Below are positions 17,012-27,869 of a DNA stretch of 64,000 nt, one piece after another. How positions within the stretch are numbered: the first letter of the stretch is position 1; every line of letters starts with the position of its first letter. The notes under the pieces were generated by a model, which did not search any database, had not been told where the DNA came from, and was given only the letters and a program-made list of their open reading frames with translations. The DNA is from Winogradskyella forsetii. GTDB taxonomy: Bacteria; Bacteroidota; Bacteroidia; Flavobacteriales; Flavobacteriaceae. Made by a program: the position numbers and the translations under genes. Location: positions 868,001 to 932,000 of the forward strand of contig NZ_CP053348.1 of the NCBI RefSeq assembly GCF_013394595.1. The letters are read 5' to 3'.

Positions 17012-17555
17012 TTATGGTAAATGGAAAAGCAACTCTTAAAGTTCCCCAACCGATGTGCATTGTTACGCCATTGTCAGCTTTCTCAAAGGCAATTGAAAAA
17101 GCTTCCAAAGCTTCTCGGGTCTTTAATAACGGCACAGTAAAACGCGCTACATCATTTTTTTCGTCATAAAAATAGCTTCCCCAAACGTTAAGATCTGAAC
17201 TGATTATTGCAGTCCATTCGTTTTCATCAGGAATTAAATAAAATGTATAAGTACCAGGCTCAATGAATGTATCTCCCAGTTTCATTGCTTCATAAAAAGT
17301 GATTTCGGCAGCTTCATTGGCACCTGCCCGCCATACTTTTCCTTTTTCAGCTAATTGCTCTACAGGACGACCCTTTAATTGCGGACGACTATAGGTGATT
17401 TTAACCAGTTTGTCAGACTCCTTATAGTCAGCTGGGAAAGCAGCCACATCCATAGGACTTTTGTCTAAATCTTTAAATTCTTGTGCTTGTGCATTAAATG
17501 ACATTAACATTGTAAACGCAAAAGTAACTGCTGTAATAAGTTTTAAGTTTTTCAT
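17004..17555 (-). CDS. DUF2911 domain-containing secreted protein
   Basis: 183 residues with a Sec signal peptide (cleavage near residue 24, FNAQAQE). The body matches the DUF2911 pattern: VKITYSRPQLKGRP near 51-64, KVWRAGANEAAEITF near 73-87, then GTYTFYLIPDENEWTAIIS and NGVTMHIGWGTLRVAFPF. The family is common in Bacteroidota and is of unknown function. It should be periplasmic or exported. The final Ser codon and stop are supplied by the CACGACT repeat, so the extreme C-terminus has been set by repeat growth into the gene end. Confidence 0.88.
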   Translation of the reverse strand: MKNLKLITAVTFAFTMLMSFNAQAQEFKDLDKSPMDVAAFPADYKESDKLVKITYSRPQLKGRPVEQLAEKGKVWRAGANEAAEITFYEAMKLGDTFIEPGTYTFYLIPDENEWTAIISSDLNVWGSYFYDEKNDVARFTVPLLKTREALEAFSIAFEKADNGVTMHIGWGTLRVAFPFTIKS

Positions 17556-17832
17556 AGTTAGAGTTAGTTATTAAAAATGGTTTCATAAAAATAACGGATA
17601 TAAAATAAGTTAGTCAAAATTAAATACTAAAATTTACAGATTAAAAGTTAAACTATCCATTTTTTAGCTAAAACCTTTGATTTGGTTGTTAATATCATTT
17701 TTATTGTTTCAATATGAAACTAATAGTGATATTTATGTTTATAATATGAAAGTTTTAATTCATATTTGTACCAGAATTAATAATAACAATAGGCTGAACA
17801 CCTTATAGCCTAATTAAAAAGATAATAAAGTT

Positions 17833-19494
17833 ATGTGCGGAATAGTATGTGCGTTCGATATAAAACAAAAAGTTGAAGACTTAAGACCTCAGGTTTTAGA
17901 AATGGCAAAATCCATTCGTCATCGCGGACCAGATTGGAGCGGCATTTATAGTGATGATAAAGTGGTAATGGCCCATGAACGTTTGGCAATTGTAGATCCT
18001 GCTTCAGGGAAACAACCATTATTTAGTCCAGATAAAAAATTAATCTTAGCGGCAAATGGTGAAATCTATAACCATAGAGCATTGCGACAAAAATTTCCAG
18101 ATTACGATTTTCAAACAGAAAGTGATTGTGAGGTTATTTTAGCTTTATATCAAGAAAAAGGTGTTGATTTTGTAGATGATATGAATGGTATTTTTGGATT
18201 CGCGATTTACGACGTCGAAAAAGATGAATATTTTATCGCTAGAGATCACATGGGAATTATTCCTTTATACATAGGTTGGGATAAAAACGGCACCTTTTAT
18301 GTGGCTTCAGAATTGAAGGCTTTGGAAGGTATATGTACTAAAATTCAATTATTTCCTCCCGGACATTATATGTCTAGCAAGGATGGTGAGTTTGTAAAAT
18401 GGTATAAACGCGATTGGACAGAATACGATGCCGTAAAAGACAACGAAACAAGTATAGCAGAAGTTAAAAAAGCTCTTGAAGATGCGGTTCACAGACAACT
18501 AATGAGTGATGTGCCTTATGGGGTTTTATTATCTGGTGGCTTAGATTCTTCGGTAACCTCTGCTATTGCTAAAAAATATGCTCAAAAACGAATAGAGTCA
18601 GATGATACTACTGATGCTTGGTGGCCGCAATTACACTCGTTTTCTGTAGGGTTGGAAGGGTCTCCAGATTTAGCTGCGGCTAAAAAAGTAGCAGATCATA
18701 TTGGTACGGTTCATCACGAAATAAAATTCACCATCCAAGAAGGGTTGGATGCAATAAAAGATGTCATCTATAACATCGAGACTTACGATATCACAACGAT
18801 TCGTTCTTCCACACCAATGTATTTAATGGCAAGGGTTATTAAATCCATGGGAATTAAAATGGTATTATCTGGAGAAGGCGCCGACGAGATCTTTGGTGGT
18901 TATTTATATTTCCATAAGGCACCAAATGCAAGGGAATTCCATGAAGAAACGGTTCGCAAATTGGATAAATTACATATGTATGATTGCTTGAGAGCTAACA
19001 AAAGTTTAGCAGCTTGGGGAATTGAAGGTCGTGTGCCATTTTTAGACAAAGAATTTATGGATGTGGCCATGCGCATCAACCCAAAGGATAAAATGATTAA
19101 TGGCGAACGCATGGAAAAATGGGTGGTACGTAAAGCCTTTGAAGACATGATTCCTGAAAGCGTAGCTTGGAGACAGAAAGAACAATTTTCTGATGGTGTA
19201 GGTTACAGTTGGATAGACACTTTAAAAGAGTTGGTTGCAGAAGAAGTAACCGACGAACAACTGGCAAATGCTAAGTTCCGATACCCAATTAATACACCTC
19301 TAAACAAAGAGGAGTATTATTACCGATCTATTTTTGAAGGTCATTTTCCAAGTGATGCAGCTGCATTGAGTGTCCCACAGGAAGCAAGTGTAGCTTGTAG
19401 TACAGCAACGGCTTTAGAATGGGATGAAGCTTTTAAGAACATGAATGATCCGAGTGGTAGAGCAGTGGCAAAGGTGCATGATAAAGCGTATTAG
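17833..19494 (+). CDS. asnB: Asparagine synthase B (glutamine-hydrolysing)
   Basis: 553 residues, as in E. coli AsnB. Met is followed by catalytic Cys2 (MCGIVCAFD), the glutaminase nucleophile. The class II amidotransferase domain has RHRGPDWSG and NGEIYNH. The synthetase domain has the pyrophosphatase loop LLSGGLDSS (about 232-240) and VLSGEGADEIFGGY (about 343-356). It makes asparagine from aspartate, ATP and glutamine in the cytosol. The upstream 277 bp hold no repeat; a near-match to a -7 box (CATATTTG near 17754) is possible but weak. Confidence 0.96.
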   Translation: MCGIVCAFDIKQKVEDLRPQVLEMAKSIRHRGPDWSGIYSDDKVVMAHERLAIVDPASGKQPLFSPDKKLILAANGEIYNHRALRQKFPDYDFQTESDCEVILALYQEKGVDFVDDMNGIFGFAIYDVEKDEYFIARDHMGIIPLYIGWDKNGTFYVASELKALEGICTKIQLFPPGHYMSSKDGEFVKWYKRDWTEYDAVKDNETSIAEVKKALEDAVHRQLMSDVPYGVLLSGGLDSSVTSAIAKKYAQKRIESDDTTDAWWPQLHSFSVGLEGSPDLAAAKKVADHIGTVHHEIKFTIQEGLDAIKDVIYNIETYDITTIRSSTPMYLMARVIKSMGIKMVLSGEGADEIFGGYLYFHKAPNAREFHEETVRKLDKLHMYDCLRANKSLAAWGIEGRVPFLDKEFMDVAMRINPKDKMINGERMEKWVVRKAFEDMIPESVAWRQKEQFSDGVGYSWIDTLKELVAEEVTDEQLANAKFRYPINTPLNKEEYYYRSIFEGHFPSDAAALSVPQEASVACSTATALEWDEAFKNMNDPSGRAVAKVHDKAY

Positions 19495-19543
19495 ATAAAC
19501 GATAAAAAAGCTTTTTAATATCCTTTAATTTAAAACGAAAAAA

Positions 19544-19575
19544 TCAAAATCTCGCTTCTGCGAGATTTTGTATTT
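19544..19575 (+). terminator. Rho-independent terminator after asnB
   Basis: CAAAATCTCGC - TTCT - GCGAGATTTTG is an 11-bp perfect stem followed by a T-rich tail (TATTTT). The remaining gap to gyrB holds only the promoter box at 19723. Confidence 0.75.
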
Positions 19576-19722
19576 TAAACATGTTCTTTTAGATAAAAAA
19601 AATCATCAAAATCAATTTTAAGCCACTTTTTAGACGTTTTAAGCCACTTTTAAGTAATTAACAAATGTTGATAATTATCAGCCACAATCGATAAAAAGCT
19701 TTCATAACGCACTTTAAAATCG

Positions 19723-19730
19723 TATATTTG
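19723..19730 (+). promoter_or_regulatory. -7 promoter box for gyrB
   Basis: TATATTTG fits TAnnTTTG and lies about 72 bp before the gyrB ATG. A clear TTG -33 element is not visible. Confidence 0.5.
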
Positions 19731-19786
19731 TTAGTATTCAAAAATGATACACCTGTGTCATTTTTTTATGCCTTAAATCGAACTAA

Positions 19787-21751
<1,965 letters not shown>

Positions 21752-21772
21752 TTATTAATTTTTTTAGATTAT

Positions 21773-21810
21773 AAAAGCCACTAAATTAATTCTTTAGTGG
21801 CTTTTTTTTT
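21773..21810 (+). terminator. Rho-independent terminator after gyrB
   Basis: AAAAGCCACTAAA and TTTAGTGGC form a long stem around a 7-nt loop, followed by a run of T. Confidence 0.9.
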
Positions 21811-21844
21811 GTATTTTCAGTAAAAATAAATGATTCTAACTCAA

Positions 21845-24076
21845 ATGAAAAAGGAATTCTTTTGTGTCTTTTTTTTTGTGCTTTGTTTCTTTAGCAATGG
21901 GCAAAATCGCGATACAATTGATTTAGATAGTCTGCTAAACGAGATTTATTCTATAAAATTTAGCGTCACTGAGGGAGGTATGGAATTAGAATCATTCGCC
22001 CCTGTTTTTAAGCTTCTTAAAATTTACGATTCTATCCAAGATCCAAATTTACGAGCTGATGCAAATGAAGCGCTTGGCTATTTTTATACTTCAACGTTTG
22101 AGTTTGAAACAGCTATTGCCTATTTTTCTAAGGCTTTAGATGATTACCATGCTTCAAGCCAGTGGATGAAATTTGCCGAAACAAGTAAGCAGCTGGCGAT
22201 GATACATTGTGATTTAAAGCAATTTGATGCCGCTGAAAAAGTACTCCTAAAATCTTTGGAAATTGCTCAAACTCATTACTTGGGCTTTTACATTTTAAAG
22301 CCGTTGCAAGAAATTACAATTCTCTATTCTTATCATAAAAATAAACCGAAGGAAGCCATAGTATATGGAAATCTATTTATTGAAAAATTAAATAAATTTA
22401 AATCTGAAGGTATTGATAACGCTGATTTTAATTATTCAAAAACTATCGATGCGGCCATTGTTAACTTAGAGATGGGAAACAGCTATTTAAAACTAAAACA
22501 ATACGACTATGCAAAATATCATTTAGAAAAATCCTTAGATTTTTTCTTGCCAACAGATGACCAAGAAAAATTAACTCGTATTTATAAGCATTTGTTTACT
22601 TGGGCATTACAAACCAATCAAGAAAAAAGTGTCACCCTAGATTATTTAGAACGTTTTTACACCTACAATACAGGTTACTACCTCGATTACGTCACTAGTA
22701 TAAGAGGACGGGTTAATAACATAGAACAAATAAATAACTATGTAGACAAACTTGAAAAAGAAAAACAAAATTACCTTAAAGAGCGAGGCTTACGTGAAAA
22801 AATAACTTGGCTTTTGGTGGCACTTATAGTGCTGTCTTTAATTACCATATTGATTTTAAGAAAACTATACATCACTCAAAAAAAATACAATAAGAAACTT
22901 ACTGAAGAAAAGGAGACTTTAATGTCTATAGATAAAGAACGTCAGCTCTATTTTTCCATTATATCTCACGAATTAAGAACTCCAATGTTTGCAATCTCTG
23001 GTCTTATAGATGTTTTAAAAAAGAACAAAAATTCTCTTAAAAGTAATGACGATGATGTGTTGACATCTTTAGAGGCATCAAGTAATTATCTAAAACATCT
23101 TATAGGGAACATTCTAATTTTCGATGCAACTAAAGGCAATGGAGATAAAATTAAAATAAAACTTGAGGAATTTGAACTAAAAGAATTCCTATCTTTTATA
23201 AGTAATAAATTTTTGGTTTTAGCGGTAAAAAAAGATGTTAGGATTAACTTAGATTTTAAAAATATAAAAGAAGACTTAGTAGTTTATGCTTTTAAAGATG
23301 GTTTAGATCAAGTGTTATCAAATCTAATTATTAATGCTATAAAATTTTCTCAAAAAGAACAAAGTGTTACCATTGCTGCAGAACAACATTCAATACCAGA
23401 TACCAACAAAATAGCAGTTAAATTTTCAATAAAAGACGAAGGTGAAGGTATTGATGAGGAGTTACAATCTAAATTATTCGAGTTTGGCAAAAAGTTTGAC
23501 AGCGATGAAGAAGTAAATACAAAAAAAATGGAAGGTATTGGAATCGGTCTGTCGGTCGTTTACCATTTATTAAAAAAATGCTTTAATTCTGAAATTAGAA
23601 TTGATTCAAAAAAGCAAGAAGGTAGCACTTTCAGCTTTACTATAATCTTTGATGAGTCTCAAAAATTATGTGTTTCAAAAAGCAATTTAGACAATCCACA
23701 AAACCCATTAAATATCTTGGTCATAGATGATAATCGGATTGCATTAATGGTAACTAAAAAGTTGTTAGAAAACGCTACTTTGAATTGTTACACCTGCACA
23801 GATGAAGACGACGTCCTTTCTATTATAGAAGATAAACAAATCGACGTTGTAGTTGTAGATATAAACATGCCATATATTAACGGCTATGAAATGACCAAGC
23901 TAATTAAGGAGAAGTTTACAATTCCGGTCATTGCACATACAGCAGGTGAAGAGGTCTCTGTTTCAGACGAAAAAGTAATTCAAGCTAAAATAGATGATGT
24001 GCTAATAAAACCGTATTCCGCTAGAGACTTTAAAGTAAAACTAGACAAATTGAATTTCGGGCTAATTAACACCTAA
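21845..24076 (+). CDS. TPR-containing hybrid sensor histidine kinase
   Basis: About 743 residues from the ATG at 21845, which begins a good signal peptide (MKKEFFCVFFFVLCFF); an ATG at 21830 adds five residues. Domains: a periplasmic region with TPR-like helical repeats (about 50-290), a transmembrane helix (TWLLVALIVLSLITILIL, near 315-332), a short coiled coil, HisKA with the phospho-acceptor His in SIISHELRTPMFA, HATPase (LIINAIKFSQ, IGIGLSVVYHLLKKC), and a C-terminal receiver (LNILVIDDNRIAL, phospho-acceptor Asp in VVVDINMPYINGYE). Such kinases are common in Flavobacteriaceae. The DNA-binding partner is not adjacent. The signal is unknown. Confidence 0.88.
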   Translation: MKKEFFCVFFFVLCFFSNGQNRDTIDLDSLLNEIYSIKFSVTEGGMELESFAPVFKLLKIYDSIQDPNLRADANEALGYFYTSTFEFETAIAYFSKALDDYHASSQWMKFAETSKQLAMIHCDLKQFDAAEKVLLKSLEIAQTHYLGFYILKPLQEITILYSYHKNKPKEAIVYGNLFIEKLNKFKSEGIDNADFNYSKTIDAAIVNLEMGNSYLKLKQYDYAKYHLEKSLDFFLPTDDQEKLTRIYKHLFTWALQTNQEKSVTLDYLERFYTYNTGYYLDYVTSIRGRVNNIEQINNYVDKLEKEKQNYLKERGLREKITWLLVALIVLSLITILILRKLYITQKKYNKKLTEEKETLMSIDKERQLYFSIISHELRTPMFAISGLIDVLKKNKNSLKSNDDDVLTSLEASSNYLKHLIGNILIFDATKGNGDKIKIKLEEFELKEFLSFISNKFLVLAVKKDVRINLDFKNIKEDLVVYAFKDGLDQVLSNLIINAIKFSQKEQSVTIAAEQHSIPDTNKIAVKFSIKDEGEGIDEELQSKLFEFGKKFDSDEEVNTKKMEGIGIGLSVVYHLLKKCFNSEIRIDSKKQEGSTFSFTIIFDESQKLCVSKSNLDNPQNPLNILVIDDNRIALMVTKKLLENATLNCYTCTDEDDVLSIIEDKQIDVVVVDINMPYINGYEMTKLIKEKFTIPVIAHTAGEEVSVSDEKVIQAKIDDVLIKPYSARDFKVKLDKLNFGLINT

Positions 24077-24116
24077 TAAATAAAACCACGGTAACCGCTT
24101 TTTGTGTCTTGTTTAA

Positions 24117-24124
24117 TACCTTTG
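24117..24124 (+). promoter_or_regulatory. -7 promoter box before the DUF6588 gene
   Basis: TACCTTTG fits TAnnTTTG, 33 bp before the start codon. No TTG at the usual -33 distance was found. Confidence 0.5.
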
Positions 24125-24156
24125 TTTAAGTTGCGAAGTAATTTAAACCTAATCTT

Positions 24157-25185
24157 ATGAAAAAAATAGTCCTCCTTGTTTTTGTGTTAACAATAACATT
24201 AAGTTCAAGGTCACAAAACGATATCGATGTCTTGCTTGCAGGTGGTATTGAAGATGCACAGCGTTTTGCCAACGATTATTTAGCACCAGGTACGGACGGA
24301 ATAATGCATAGCATGAATGCCAATTGGTTTAATTCTGGCAAGGTTAAACCTTTAGGTGGATTTGAAATTTCAGTTATTGCAAATGCCTCCATGGTTAAAG
24401 ACGAGCATAAAATGTTTAATCTAAATACGGCAGAATACAATAATGTACAATTTGTTCAAGGACCGGATTCGCAGATGGTTTCTTCTGTTTTAGGTGAAAA
24501 TAATCCAGCGATATTTGTTGTGGTGAAATATGATGATGAATTAACAGGAGATATATTTGGAACTCAAACTGCTACTCTAGAATTACCTGAAGGGATTGGA
24601 TCAGGTAGTGCCAATTTGTTACCAACAGCTTTTTTACAAGGCGCATTGGGAATTAGCAGTGGTCTGGAACTAAAAGCACGTTTTGTTCCAAAAGTAGAAA
24701 CAGATGATGTGAGTTTAAGTATGTATGGTGCTGGTTTACAAATGGAATTTACAGAGTGGTTTCCCCCAAATAATCTATTTCCCGTTGCTATTTCTGGTGT
24801 AGTCGCTTACACTCATTTAGACGGTTCGTATAATCTTACGGAATCTTCGGGTATAGAAGGCGAAAATCAACGCTTAGAGAACGATACCAATACATGGTTA
24901 TTTCAAGTATTGGCTTCAACCAAGTTACCTGTCATAAATTTTTATGGAGGCGTGGGTTATATAACAGGAAAATCAGAATCCAATTTATTGGGAAATTATA
25001 GAGTAACCGATGGTCTTTTAACTACCCAGACTATTGTAGATCCCTTTTCAGTCTCTAGCGAAGTGTCTGCGGTAAGGGCAACGGTTGGTACAAAATTAAA
25101 ATTAGGATTCTTTAGACTTAATGCTGAGTATCATTTATCAGAGTTTAATGCCTTTTCGGTAGGACTTAACTTTGGGTTTAGATAA
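24157..25185 (+). CDS. DUF6588-like outer-membrane protein
   Basis: 342 residues with a signal peptide (cleavage near 19, SSRSQND). The N-terminal mature region, with FANDYLAPGTDGIMHSMNAN and then NSGKVKPLGGFEISV, looks like the DUF6588 family found in Bacteroidota. The remainder is rich in alternating hydrophobic strands and ends in an aromatic residue-rich strand (FSVGLNFGFR), as in outer-membrane barrels. Its role is unknown. It stands alone between the kinase gene and mdh, with its own -7 box and terminator. Confidence 0.7.
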   Translation: MKKIVLLVFVLTITLSSRSQNDIDVLLAGGIEDAQRFANDYLAPGTDGIMHSMNANWFNSGKVKPLGGFEISVIANASMVKDEHKMFNLNTAEYNNVQFVQGPDSQMVSSVLGENNPAIFVVVKYDDELTGDIFGTQTATLELPEGIGSGSANLLPTAFLQGALGISSGLELKARFVPKVETDDVSLSMYGAGLQMEFTEWFPPNNLFPVAISGVVAYTHLDGSYNLTESSGIEGENQRLENDTNTWLFQVLASTKLPVINFYGGVGYITGKSESNLLGNYRVTDGLLTTQTIVDPFSVSSEVSAVRATVGTKLKLGFFRLNAEYHLSEFNAFSVGLNFGFR

Positions 25186-25209
25186 ACTCATTCTGTAAGT
25201 ATAATAATA

Positions 25210-25239
25210 AAAGCACAAGTAAAAACACTTGTGCTTTTT
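25210..25239 (+). terminator. Rho-independent terminator after the DUF6588 gene
   Basis: AAAGCACAAGT and ACTTGTGCTTT pair around a short A-rich loop, followed by a T-run. Confidence 0.85.
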
Positions 25240-25312
25240 CTGTTTTAAAACATTAATTATTGTTAATTTAGCTGTCGTTAAAATCAACACAAACAATAAA
25301 TTTATAATTAAC

Positions 25313-26239
25313 ATGAAAGTAACCGTAGTTGGCGCAGGTGCAGTAGGAGCAAGTTGCGCAGAATATATAGCAATTAAGAACTTTGCTTCAGAAGTAGTTA
25401 TTTTGGATATTAAAGAAGGCTATGCAGAAGGTAAAGCAATGGACTTAATGCAGTGTGCATCCTTAAATGGATTTGACACGAAAATTACAGGAAGTACAAA
25501 CGATTATTCCAAAACAGCAAATAGTGATATTTGTGTGATTACTTCAGGTATTCCTCGTAAACCAGGAATGACGCGCGAAGAGTTAATTGGAATCAACGCT
25601 GGTATCGTTAAAACGGTATCTTCAAGCTTAGTAGAACATTCTCCAAACACCATAATCATTGTGGTAAGTAATCCAATGGATACAATGACCTATTTGGTTC
25701 ACAAGACAACCGGTATTGCCAAACACAGAATAATAGGCATGGGTGGCGCGTTGGATTCTGCACGTTTTAAATACAGATTGGCAGAAGCCTTGGAAGCGCC
25801 AATTAGTGATGTGGACGGTATGGTCATTGGTGGTCATAGCGATACAGGTATGGTGCCATTAATTTCGCATGCCACACGAAACAGTATAAAAGTATCTGAG
25901 TTTTTATCAGAAGACCGCTTAAATCAAGTAGCGGAAGATACTAAAGTTGGTGGTGCGACCTTGACTAAATTATTGGGAACTTCAGCTTGGTATGCTCCAG
26001 GAGCCGCTGTTAGTGGTTTGGTTCAAGCAATTGCTTGCGACCAAAAGAAAATTTTTCCATGCTCTACCTTATTAAACGGAGAATACGGTCTTAGCGACTT
26101 ATGTATTGGTGTGCCGGTCATTTTGGGTAGAAAAGGCATAGAGAAAATTGTAGATGTCCCATTAAGTGCTGCTGAAAAAGAACATATGCAAGCAAGTGCA
26201 GAAGGAGTTAAGAAAACTAATGGTCTTTTGGAACTTTAG
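25313..26239 (+). CDS. mdh: Malate dehydrogenase
   Basis: 308 residues from the ATG at 25313. The open frame extends 28 codons upstream through the preceding terminator, so that extension is not part of the gene. The Rossmann motif VGAGAVGASCAEY (6-18) is at the N-terminus. VSNPMDTMTYLV near 116 and GMGGALDSARFKYRLAEAL near 143 (with the substrate-binding Arg) fit LDH-like malate dehydrogenases. The catalytic His is in IGGHSDTGMVPL near 173. The enzyme oxidises malate to oxaloacetate with NAD in the TCA cycle. Confidence 0.94.
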   Translation: MKVTVVGAGAVGASCAEYIAIKNFASEVVILDIKEGYAEGKAMDLMQCASLNGFDTKITGSTNDYSKTANSDICVITSGIPRKPGMTREELIGINAGIVKTVSSSLVEHSPNTIIIVVSNPMDTMTYLVHKTTGIAKHRIIGMGGALDSARFKYRLAEALEAPISDVDGMVIGGHSDTGMVPLISHATRNSIKVSEFLSEDRLNQVAEDTKVGGATLTKLLGTSAWYAPGAAVSGLVQAIACDQKKIFPCSTLLNGEYGLSDLCIGVPVILGRKGIEKIVDVPLSAAEKEHMQASAEGVKKTNGLLEL

Positions 26240-26267
26240 ATTTAAAATAAATGAAACGATTTCCAGA

Positions 26268-26302
26268 AACCTTGCTAACATTAAAGTTGGTAAGGTTTTT
26301 GT
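26268..26302 (+). terminator. Rho-independent terminator after mdh
   Basis: AAACCTTGCTAAC and GTTGGTAAGGTTT form a stem with one mismatch and a G-T pair, followed by T residues. Confidence 0.75.
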
Positions 26303-26335
26303 TTTAAAAGTATAACATAATTAAAAAACAGAAAA

Positions 26336-26992
26336 ATGAAAAAAACAATAATTCTAAGTTTTGCCTTATTATTAAGCGTAATAGTAAGTGCACAAGAAAA
26401 AATTGAAGAAGGTATTTTAACTGCTAAACAAACCATGTCTAGTGACAATGAGCAAATGAATACGCAGTTGAAAAGTATGGGAGAGACCAATTCCACATCC
26501 TACTTTAAGGGTGATAAAGCCAGAAATGAAACCAATAACCCAATGTCTGGCGATATGACCATGATTATTGATGGATCGACCAAGCAAATGCTAATGTTGA
26601 TGGACAATCCATACCAAGGAAAAAAATACATGATGCAATCCATTGAACCAAGCACCGAGGATTTGGAGAACGTTACCGTAAAGAAAGGAGACAAAACCAA
26701 AACGATTCTTGGTTATGAATGCCAACAGTACATCGTGAGTATGAAACAAAACGGGCAAGATGTAGAAATGCACATGTACACAACGGATAAAATTTCTGCA
26801 ATTAGTCAAAATACAACGGCTATGGGAGATAAGGTAGAAGGGTTTCCACTGTATTTCACGATGACCATGAACCAAATGGGAGCTACTATAGATATTACTA
26901 GTGAAGTTGTAAAAATAGATAAGGTAGCAGTATCAGATGAAAAGTTTGATATGACACCTCCAGAAGGTTATACAAAGATGGAAGGCATGTAA
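26336..26992 (+). CDS. DUF4412 domain-containing secreted protein
   Basis: 218 residues with a signal peptide (MKKTIILSFALLLSVIVSAQ). The body matches DUF4412: a Met-rich beta segment (MTMIIDGSTKQMLMLMDNPY) followed by TKTILGYECQQYIV and the C-terminal DMTPPEGYTKM. These proteins are probably periplasmic and lipocalin-like; their function is not known. It has its own terminator immediately downstream. Confidence 0.8.
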   Translation: MKKTIILSFALLLSVIVSAQEKIEEGILTAKQTMSSDNEQMNTQLKSMGETNSTSYFKGDKARNETNNPMSGDMTMIIDGSTKQMLMLMDNPYQGKKYMMQSIEPSTEDLENVTVKKGDKTKTILGYECQQYIVSMKQNGQDVEMHMYTTDKISAISQNTTAMGDKVEGFPLYFTMTMNQMGATIDITSEVVKIDKVAVSDEKFDMTPPEGYTKMEGM

Positions 26993-27030
26993 GCTCTAAA
27001 TTTTTGAATATAACATATTTTAGACTATAG

Positions 27031-27063
27031 AAAAACTCCCAATTATTATTGGGAGTTTTTTTT
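27031..27063 (+). terminator. Rho-independent terminator after the DUF4412 gene
   Basis: AAAAACTCCC and GGGAGTTTTT form a perfect 10-bp stem around AATTATTATT, with a T-run. The tail abuts the next promoter. Confidence 0.9.
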
Positions 27064-27066
27064 ATC

Positions 27067-27074
27067 TATATTTG
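27067..27074 (+). promoter_or_regulatory. -7 promoter box for the SecD-like small protein
   Basis: TATATTTG ends 4 bp before the ATG at 27079, which implies a leaderless transcript and fixes the start. The frame extends upstream to 27049 but that part overlaps the terminator. Confidence 0.6.
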
Positions 27075-27078
27075 CCGC

Positions 27079-27690
27079 ATGAAAACCAAACTGCATTTTG
27101 GGATAATAGTTATACTCTTGGCGTTTTTAGGAACGTTTATAGAGCAAACAACGCTACCAAATCAGCAGATTATCATACAGTTTTCGGATACCACTGTTAC
27201 AGCTGAAGATACCGAAAATGCTATTGAAGCGATTCAAAATAAACTACAAAGCATTGGGGTTTCCCAAATTCAAATTGGTCAAACTGAAAAGGGTCAATTT
27301 AAAATAACCTATCATAGTGATGCTGAGGTTTCACATATTCAAGCGATACTCTTTCAATCTGAAAATTTCAAAATAGCATACGAGGATTCTAATAGGCCTT
27401 CAGATCGACTTCCTGAAAACCAGAGTTCCAATGGCTATGAACTCAATATTTCTGAAATTAAGACGAGTAGTAAAGTTAATTGGGATTTTGATGGTGTTCA
27501 AATTACAGAAATCAATCAAAAAACCGATCACTCCAACCCAACTAAAGTAGATTATTCAGGAGTTCAAATTCATACAAAACAAAGCAACAACATCATAAAT
27601 GTTGCTCTTTTATCAAATAACTCGGTTGCGATTGCAGTTGATAATAGGTTCTATAAAATTCCTGAGGTTAGGGCAGGACCAACTTCATAA
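27079..27690 (+). CDS. Small membrane-anchored protein with a SecD P1-like segment
   Basis: 203 residues. An N-terminal signal anchor (IIVILLAFLGTFI) is followed by a domain of about 75 residues: AIEAIQNKLQSIGVSQIQIG, then GQFKITYHSDAEVSHIQAIL and FKIAYED. By eye this parallels the SecD first periplasmic domain encoded just downstream (FEVLRKRIDKFGVTSPNIQR, GRILLELPGAKDIERVKDLV, LQFWET). The rest is a low-similarity region ending YKIPEVRAGPTS. It lies 180 bp upstream of secDF. A role in Sec export is an inference from likeness and position; I do not recognise a named family. Confidence 0.6.
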   Translation: MKTKLHFGIIVILLAFLGTFIEQTTLPNQQIIIQFSDTTVTAEDTENAIEAIQNKLQSIGVSQIQIGQTEKGQFKITYHSDAEVSHIQAILFQSENFKIAYEDSNRPSDRLPENQSSNGYELNISEIKTSSKVNWDFDGVQITEINQKTDHSNPTKVDYSGVQIHTKQSNNIINVALLSNNSVAIAVDNRFYKIPEVRAGPTS

Positions 27691-27776
27691 GAGAATTTTT
27701 AAATCTGAAATAATTCTCATGTCATTTCAAGTCTTTTTAATCAATCAAAAGACTAAAATCAAATTCATAAAAAACA

Positions 27777-27807
27777 TTGTCGGGTTATAGCGTAAACTAT
27801 ATATTTG
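27777..27807 (+). promoter_or_regulatory. Bacteroidota promoter for secDF
   Basis: TTG at 27777-27779, a 20-nt spacer and TATATTTG at 27800-27807. Transcription would begin near 27812, giving a leader of about 58 nt that contains an 18-bp palindrome. Confidence 0.65.
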
Positions 27808-27815
27808 CGCGCCAG

Positions 27816-27833
27816 TTCCGATAGCTATCGGAA
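27816..27833. repeat. Perfect 18-bp palindrome TTCCGATAGCTATCGGAA in the secDF leader
   Basis: A fully self-complementary 18-mer lying right after the predicted start site. It could be an operator or form a leader hairpin. Similar GATAGCTATC cores are, to my knowledge, frequent intergenic words in this group, so it may simply be a dispersed repeat. Confidence 0.7.
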
Positions 27834-27869
27834 TCAACTAAATATTCGACATAAAATAAAATAATCACA

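Noticed and set aside
16845..17039. A 64-codon plus-strand frame across the CACGACT array (repeating SRLTTHD peptide).
   Set aside because: It is the translation of a non-coding tandem repeat and covers a terminator hairpin; no start signal supports it.
25229..25312. An N-terminal extension of mdh by 28 residues.
   Set aside because: It overlaps the preceding terminator, and the canonical malate dehydrogenase N-terminus begins at the ATG at 25313.
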